A stretch of 34,181 nt of DNA. Origin: Thermoleophilaceae bacterium (GTDB taxonomy: Bacteria > Actinomycetota > Thermoleophilia > Solirubrobacterales > Thermoleophilaceae). Below are positions 30,078 to 34,181 of this stretch, piece after piece. The notes below the pieces were generated by a model. It made no database searches. It was not told where the DNA came from and saw only the letters and a list, made by a program, of their open reading frames with translations. Position 1 is the first letter of the stretch; each line of letters begins with the position of its first letter. Where the stretch lies: contig JACCVG010000181.1 in assembly GCA_013698335.1 (NCBI GenBank), positions 1 through 34,181 on the forward strand. The letters run 5' to 3'. The position numbers and the translations under genes were made by a program.

Positions 30078-30700
30078 TCCTCTCCCGCCGATCGCACTCA
30101 GACGACGGGCTGCTCGACCTGATCCAGGAGGCGGGTGGCAACGCCGCGCGCGGCGGCGTGATGCTGCGCGACATGCTCGCGCACTTCCCCGACCGCTCCG
30201 ATCTCGCGCGCGAGATCCTGCTCTGCGAGCAGGAGGGCGACCGCATCACCCATGACATCATGCACCGGCTCAACCTCAACGGCGCCCACCGCCGTCTCGG
30301 CCACGCCGATGCCTACGAGCTCGCGCGCGCGCTCGACGACATCATCGACGACACCGAGGAGACCGCCGACGCGCTCGGCCTCTACGGAATCGAGGCGCCG
30401 ATGGAGCAGGCCGAAGGGCTCGCGGACGTACTCGTCAGCGCTTCGGAGGCGGTCGCGGCGGCGCTCCGCGCGCTGCGCGCGGGGGAGGACATCTCAGGCC
30501 GCCTCGTCGAGATCCACCAGCTCGAGAACGAGGGTGACCGGCTCTCGCGCGACGCGATTGCGTCGCTGTTCACAGGCGGCATCGACCCGATGGTCGTGAT
30601 CCGCTGGAAGGACATCTTCGAGGGTCTCGAGCGCGCGATCGACTCCTGCGAGACGGTCGCCCACATCCTCGAGGGCGTCGTTTTGAAAACCGGGCGCTGA
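30074..30700 (+). CDS. DUF47/PhoU-like protein (Pit accessory type)
   Basis: This 208-residue all-helical protein belongs to the DUF47 family, relatives of PhoU that usually accompany Pit transporters. Visible signatures are LLCEQEGDRITHDIMHRLN in the first helical pair, ELARALDDIIDDTEETADALGLYG, and the repeat QLENEGDRLSRDAIASLF with ERAIDSCETVAHILEGVVLK at the end. The E-x-E/D-GD metal-binding pattern is present twice. It starts at a TTG overlapping the regulator stop (TTGA), so it is co-expressed with a PhoB-like regulator. In this window the Pit gene is about 29 kb away. Confidence 0.92.
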   Translation: MILSRRSHSDDGLLDLIQEAGGNAARGGVMLRDMLAHFPDRSDLAREILLCEQEGDRITHDIMHRLNLNGAHRRLGHADAYELARALDDIIDDTEETADALGLYGIEAPMEQAEGLADVLVSASEAVAAALRALRAGEDISGRLVEIHQLENEGDRLSRDAIASLFTGGIDPMVVIRWKDIFEGLERAIDSCETVAHILEGVVLKTGR

Positions 30701-30706
30701 TCCTGC

Positions 30707-31417
30707 TTGGATACATCGCTCGATCTGGCGCGCCGCGCCGCGGCCGAAGGCCTCGCGGCCTTCGCCCTCGTCTTCGCCGGCTGCGGCGCGATTATCACCG
30801 AGGCCGAGACGGGCAGCCTCGGGGCCGTCGGGGTCGCCCTGGTCTTCGGCCTCGTGATCACCGTGATGGTCTACGCGACAGGCCACCTGTCCGGGGCCCA
30901 CATCAACCCGGCGGTGACGATCGCCTTCACGCTCTCGCGCCACTTCCCGGGGCGTGACGCGCTCGCCTACATCATCGCGCAGGTGGCGGGAGCGATCGCA
31001 GCGGCCTTCGCATTGCTCTCGGTCTGGCCGGCAAAGCCCGCTTCGCTCGGAGCGACGGTCCCCACGATCGATATCGGGGGCGCTCTTGTCTACGAGGTCG
31101 TAATGACCGCGATCCTGATGTTCGTGATCTTGGCCGTGGCCACCGACGTGCGCGCGGTCGGGACCGGTGCAGCGATCGCGATCGGCGGGACGATCGGGCT
31201 TGACGCACTCTTCGGCGGCCCGCTTACCGGAGCGTCAATGAATCCGGCGCGCTCCCTCGGGCCGGCGCTCGCATCCGGCCAGTGGCAAAACTTCTGGGTC
31301 TACCTCGTCGGTCCGATCGTCGGGGCCGCCGTTGGCGCCGCGGCCTACCAGCTCGTGCGCGGCCGACGTCGTAGTGACGATGGGCTGCGGCGACCAGTGC
31401 CCGTTCATCCCCGGTAA
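30707..31417 (+). CDS. MIP/aquaporin channel whose C-terminus reads into an arsC remnant
   Basis: This is a 236-residue major intrinsic protein with six helices and the two half-helix signatures HINPAVT and MNPARS. It begins at a TTG six bases after the DUF47 stop. The channel part ends near GAAVGAAAYQLVRG. The last 20 or so residues (RRRSDDGLRRPVPVHPR) are an out-of-frame reading of DNA that in the next frame encodes the end of an arsenate reductase. Aquaglyceroporins occur next to, or fused with, ArsC in some actinobacteria, where they export arsenite. The junction therefore suggests that an original aquaporin-ArsC pair or fusion lost the front half of arsC. Channel function is probably intact. 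Confidence 0.9.
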   Translation: MDTSLDLARRAAAEGLAAFALVFAGCGAIITEAETGSLGAVGVALVFGLVITVMVYATGHLSGAHINPAVTIAFTLSRHFPGRDALAYIIAQVAGAIAAAFALLSVWPAKPASLGATVPTIDIGGALVYEVVMTAILMFVILAVATDVRAVGTGAAIAIGGTIGLDALFGGPLTGASMNPARSLGPALASGQWQNFWVYLVGPIVGAAVGAAAYQLVRGRRRSDDGLRRPVPVHPR

Positions 31418-31541
31418 GCGCTACCTCGACTGGGACCTCGAGGACCCGAAGGGCAAGCCCCTCGAGCGCATCCGCGAGATCCAGGACCACATCGAAGGGC
31501 AAGTCGTGGACCTTCTTGCCGAACTGGATGCAAGGCGATAG
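31359..31541 (+). pseudogene. arsC: Remnant of arsC: C-terminal part of LMW-phosphatase-type arsenate reductase
   Basis: In the frame +1 to the aquaporin, DNA reads ADVVVTMGCGDQCPFIPGK, RYLDWDLEDPKGKPLERI and IQDHIEGQVVDLLAEL before a stop. This is the typical end of thioredoxin/mycothiol-type ArsC, with the downstream cysteines but without the N-terminal CxxxxxR catalytic loop. About 60 of some 130 residues remain, directly abutting the aquaporin. A start codon exists (ATG at 31332 inside the aquaporin), so a short peptide could be made, but it could not be an arsenate reductase alone. Confidence 0.75.
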
Positions 31542-31564
31542 CGGCTCAGCAGGCCCGGCCGAGC

Positions 31565-31583
31565 GTGGCAGGTTACCCGCCAC
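31565..31583 (+). terminator. Weak hairpin after the arsC remnant
   Basis: GTGGC (31565-31569) pairs with GCCAC (31579-31583), extended inward by GG/CC across one mismatch, with a TTA loop. It ends seven bases before the first unit of the PHO-box-like array. No U-tract is present. Confidence 0.3.
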
Positions 31584-31589
31584 CCGAGC

Positions 31590-31629
31590 CTTCACAACTG
31601 GGTCACTCGTTGTTCTCAATGTCGTAACG
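31590..31629 (+). promoter_or_regulatory. PHO-box-like array upstream of the PHP-glycosyltransferase gene
   Basis: CTTCACA (31590), GGTCACT (31601), GTTCTCA (31612) and CGTAACG (31623) are in 11-bp register on the coding strand of the downstream gene. The ATG is 36 bases beyond. The first two units match the PhoP-type consensus best. A possible -10 (TTCTAT or TATACA, about 31655-31663) lies very close to the ATG. Confidence 0.6.
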
Positions 31630-31664
31630 GAGGTCCGCCATTTGCAGGTGATCCTTCTATACAC

Positions 31665-33932
31665 ATGAACGATCAAAGAAGCAGCAGGGCCGACCTGCAT
31701 TGCCACTCCACCGCCTCCGAACTGAGCAAGCTGGGAGTTCAGCGTTCCCTAGGCCTTCCTGAGTGCGCTACGCCCCCGCCGGAGGTCTACGAACTCGCCA
31801 AGCGGCGTGGTATGGACTTCGTGACGATCACCGACCACGACACGATCGCGGGCGCGCTCGAGATCGCTGACCGACCGGACGTGTTCATCTCCGAGGAGCT
31901 GACGGTCTGGTTCCGCAACGAGGCGCAGGCGGTCCACGTGCTCTGTTACGGCATCACTCCGGACGATCACGAATGGCTGCAGGTCCACAACGGCGATGTC
32001 GAGGCCTGTGCCGCCTACTTGCGCGAGCACGACGTCACCTGCGCACTCGCGCATCCGTTCTATGCGGTCGAGGCGCCGCTGACTCCGCGCCACCGCCGCC
32101 GGCTGGCCGAGCTGTTCCCGGTCTGGGAGACCCGCAACGGCTCGCGGGCGCGCGAGTTGAATATGCCCGCCGCGATCTACATCGAGACGCACGGGGGCGT
32201 GGGGGTCGCAGGGTCTGACGATCACGCCGGGGTCGACATCGGGCGCACGTTCACGCGTACCCCGCACGCGACCACCCCCGAGGATTTTCTGCGCCATGTC
32301 CGCGAAGGGCGTGCCGATGCGCTCGGCAGCCAGGGCAGCGCAGCCAAGTGGGCCCACTCGGCGATCGCGCTCGCGCTGCGGGCGCACGGTCTTGCCGAGG
32401 TCGGGCCACCTGATCCACGCGCGGTGCTGACGATCATCGAGCGCGTCATGGGCGAGGGCGAGGTCCGCGCCGGCGAGGCGTCGACCGACCTCGGCCCAGG
32501 CGACGCCCGCGCGCTGCTCGCCGCCTGGCTGGGGTCGATCGAGCTAGAGGGCGGCCCGGAGGGGTTGATCGAGCTGATGCAGTCCGAGAACTTCAGCCAC
32601 CGAGAACTGTTCCGCCGAGTCCGTCGGATCCACGAGCGGCGGATGGTCGAGGCCGTCGATTTCATAGTCGACACGGCAGCACCGGCGGGCAGCTTGGAGC
32701 TCGCCGCAGGGGCGCTGTTTCACGCGATCACGCCCGCGATCCCCTACGTGCCGGCCACCGCCTTCCTCGGTCGCGAGACGGGAAAGCTTCACCGACGCGA
32801 TGACGAGCCGCAGCGCGTGGCCCTAGTCGTCGATGGGATCGGATCGATGCACGGCGTGACCCGCACGATCGACGAGATCCGCTCGTGTGGGGTTCCCGGC
32901 TTCGAGGTCGAGGTCGTCGGGACCGACCCGAACGTCGACCGGCGCCTGAGCTCGGTCCGGGACGTCGAGATCCCCTTCTACAAGGGCCTGCGCGTCGGCG
33001 TCCCGAGCATCACGGCACTGACCGAGGCGCTCGCCGACGGACGCTATGACCTCGTGCACCTGTGCTCACCCGGGCCGCTGGGCATCGGTGCCGCGGCGGT
33101 CGCTCGCATCATGCGGATCCCAACGCTCGGCAGCTACCACACCGAACTGGCCGACTACGCGGGCGTCCGATCCGGCGAGCGCCGGATCGCGGATGTCATG
33201 GAACGGGCGCTCAGCTTGTTCTACGGCAGCTGCGACCACGTCCTCTCGCCCAGCGCGGCTTCGGATGCCTCGCTGCACGCGCTCGGGATTCCACGGGCCC
33301 GGATCGGCCGCTGGGAGCGGGGGGTCGATGTCGCCCGGTTCGATTGCGCGAAGCGCGACGCGACGTTGCTGCCTGACCGCTTCAAGGTCCTCTACGCGGG
33401 CCGCCTGACGAAGGAGAAGGGCGTCGGCCTGCTGGCCGAGGCGTTCCTCGAAGCACATGCCCTGGATCCGCGGTTTCATCTACTGCTTGCCGGCGGTGGC
33501 CCCGAGGAGCAGATTCTACGCGAACGGCTCGGCGAAAACGGGACCTATCTTGGTTGGCTCGAGGGTGATGCGCTGGCTCAGGCCTATGCGAGTGCCGACG
33601 CCTTCCTGTTCGCGAGTCAGACCGACACATTCGGCCAGGTCGTCCTCGAGGCGCAGGCTTCCGGGCTGCCGGTCGTGGCGGTCGCGGCAGGCGGGCCGGT
33701 CGGGCTCATCGACCATCGCGTGACCGGCTTGCTCTCCGAGCCGACCCCAGGGGCGCTGTCGAGCTGCCTACTCACGCTGGCGATGGCGCCCGAGTTGCGC
33801 GCACGTATCGCCGAGTCGGCCCGCACCGCCGTTCTGGCACGAACCTGGTCGGCGGCGCTGGCCCAGCTCGCAGATGGTTACGAGCGTGCGCTGGGCGATC
33901 TCGTCGGGATGAAAGCGCTGAAGGTCGCCTGA
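31665..33932 (+). CDS. PHP-domain / GT4 glycosyltransferase fusion protein
   Basis: The 755-residue protein joins two enzymes. Residues 1-210 form a PHP phosphoesterase with metal ligands in DLHCHS (10-15), ITDHDT (D57-H58-D59), the SEEL segment, AHPF (H130) and GSDDHAG (D185-H187). Residues 215-380 are a helical linker. Residues from 384 (RVALVVDGIGSMHG) form a GT-B, GT4-family glycosyltransferase with HLCSPGPLGIGAAAVAR, GSYHTELADYAG, YAGRLTKEKGVGLL and the nucleotide-sugar motif around E662 (FGQVVLEAQASGLPVV). The GT half resembles lipid glycosyltransferases of the SqdX/MgtA sort (recollection). With a PHO-box-like array upstream and a GDPD gene downstream, a role in replacing phospholipid by glycolipid under phosphate limitation is the best inference. 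No membrane segment is visible. Confidence 0.88.
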   Translation: MNDQRSSRADLHCHSTASELSKLGVQRSLGLPECATPPPEVYELAKRRGMDFVTITDHDTIAGALEIADRPDVFISEELTVWFRNEAQAVHVLCYGITPDDHEWLQVHNGDVEACAAYLREHDVTCALAHPFYAVEAPLTPRHRRRLAELFPVWETRNGSRARELNMPAAIYIETHGGVGVAGSDDHAGVDIGRTFTRTPHATTPEDFLRHVREGRADALGSQGSAAKWAHSAIALALRAHGLAEVGPPDPRAVLTIIERVMGEGEVRAGEASTDLGPGDARALLAAWLGSIELEGGPEGLIELMQSENFSHRELFRRVRRIHERRMVEAVDFIVDTAAPAGSLELAAGALFHAITPAIPYVPATAFLGRETGKLHRRDDEPQRVALVVDGIGSMHGVTRTIDEIRSCGVPGFEVEVVGTDPNVDRRLSSVRDVEIPFYKGLRVGVPSITALTEALADGRYDLVHLCSPGPLGIGAAAVARIMRIPTLGSYHTELADYAGVRSGERRIADVMERALSLFYGSCDHVLSPSAASDASLHALGIPRARIGRWERGVDVARFDCAKRDATLLPDRFKVLYAGRLTKEKGVGLLAEAFLEAHALDPRFHLLLAGGGPEEQILRERLGENGTYLGWLEGDALAQAYASADAFLFASQTDTFGQVVLEAQASGLPVVAVAAGGPVGLIDHRVTGLLSEPTPGALSSCLLTLAMAPELRARIAESARTAVLARTWSAALAQLADGYERALGDLVGMKALKVA

Positions 33933-34032
33933 TCAGCCCTCGGCCCCGCTCGCACCGCGATCAACGGCCAGTTCATCGACACCCCGAATAGAGGTACACG
34001 AAGCGCCGCGACCTGAGACCGCCACGTCGCGC

Positions 34033-34181
34033 TCAGGCGGCGACCGCCTGCGCAGCCGTCTGCGCAGCCATCCGGCTGCGCAGATCTGACGGGCAGTCGC
34101 TCGTGATCGCATCGACGCCCAGGCTCGCGGCGCGGGCCGCGAGCGACGGGTCGTTGATCGTGCCCGTGCAGACGCTGAGCC
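34033..34181 (-). CDS. Glycerophosphodiester phosphodiesterase, C-terminal fragment (5' end outside window)
   Basis: A minus-strand frame open to the right window edge encodes LSVCTGTINDPSLAARAASL, then GVDAITSDCPSDLRSRM and a short Ala/Gln tail, ending at 34033. The phrase W/xTxNDPxxAxxAxxLGVDAIxSDxP is the conserved last strand and helix of the GDPD TIM barrel. The enzyme would release glycerol-3-phosphate from deacylated phospholipids. Only 49 codons are visible, so the assignment rests on this one conserved block. It converges on the PHP-glycosyltransferase gene; the 100 bases between hold only weak inverted repeats. Confidence 0.7.
   Translation of the reverse strand, partial: LSVCTGTINDPSLAARAASLGVDAITSDCPSDLRSRMAAQTAAQAVAA

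Noticed and set aside
33933-34032. Possible terminator between the PHP-glycosyltransferase and GDPD genes
   Set aside because: CGCGAC/GTCGCG (34007-34031) and CTGAG/CTCAG are short, overlapping and mutually exclusive, with no U-tract; too weak to call.

Overview
This window is a gene-dense, strongly G+C-rich stretch of bacterial chromosome. It most likely comes from an actinobacterium, and the gene style suggests a Thermoleophilia/Solirubrobacterales-like lineage (inference; no rRNA is present to confirm it). The reasons are a fused E2-E1 2-oxoglutarate dehydrogenase (an actinobacterial hallmark), a WS/DGAT acyltransferase, many GTG/TTG starts, a tRNA gene without encoded CCA, and response-regulator boxes of the actinobacterial TTCACC direct-repeat type. 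No insertion sequence, prophage, CRISPR array or rRNA was seen.

Layout. 1-2890 (+): the 3' part of a Pit phosphate transporter, three small proteins and metF, mostly joined by ATGA overlaps. 2808-7652 (-): a WS/DGAT acyltransferase, a decayed AbiEi/DUF559-type gene whose start lies in a 45-nt hairpin, and an overlapping metallo-beta-lactamase/ADPS-like FAD oxidase pair. 7683-12152 (+): a 1489-residue lipoyl-lipoyl-PSBD-E2-E1 fusion. 12236-13601: an SDR, a Cys-rich 60-residue protein, tRNA-Asp and a 47-residue membrane peptide. 13716-18485 (-): a polyphosphate operon (sixA-like, ppx, two half-CHAD proteins, ppk1). 18589-22103 (+): PepSY protein, OmpR-type regulator, histidine kinase, lipoprotein. 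22112-24106: ogt and sigma factor (-), then a CpsB-type PHP phosphoesterase (+). 24113-28657 (-): pstS-pstC-pstA-pstB-phoU. 28710-30700: a receiver-less winged-helix protein divergent from a PhoB-like regulator, then a DUF47 protein. 30707-31541: an aquaporin running into an arsC remnant. 31665-33932 (+): a PHP-glycosyltransferase fusion. 34033-34181 (-): the 3' end of a probable glycerophosphodiester phosphodiesterase.

The unifying theme is phosphate. Low- and high-affinity uptake, polyphosphate synthesis and breakdown, Pho signalling and probable lipid remodelling lie within 34 kb. Reading the intergenic regions gives four arrays of TTCAC-like units repeated every 11 bp. They lie upstream of pstS, the winged-helix gene, the CpsB-type gene and the PHP-glycosyltransferase, and in each case the units lie on the coding strand of the putative target. 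They look like PHO boxes and would place the last two genes in the Pho regulon. A second, different array (CTCTAAC-like heptamers, also every 11 bp) precedes the PepSY gene, the OmpR-type regulator and the lipoprotein gene, suggesting a separate local regulon of that two-component system.

Several genes show rearrangement or decay: the aquaporin-arsC junction, the AbiEi/DUF559 gene, the split CHAD domain and the winged-helix protein that lacks a receiver.
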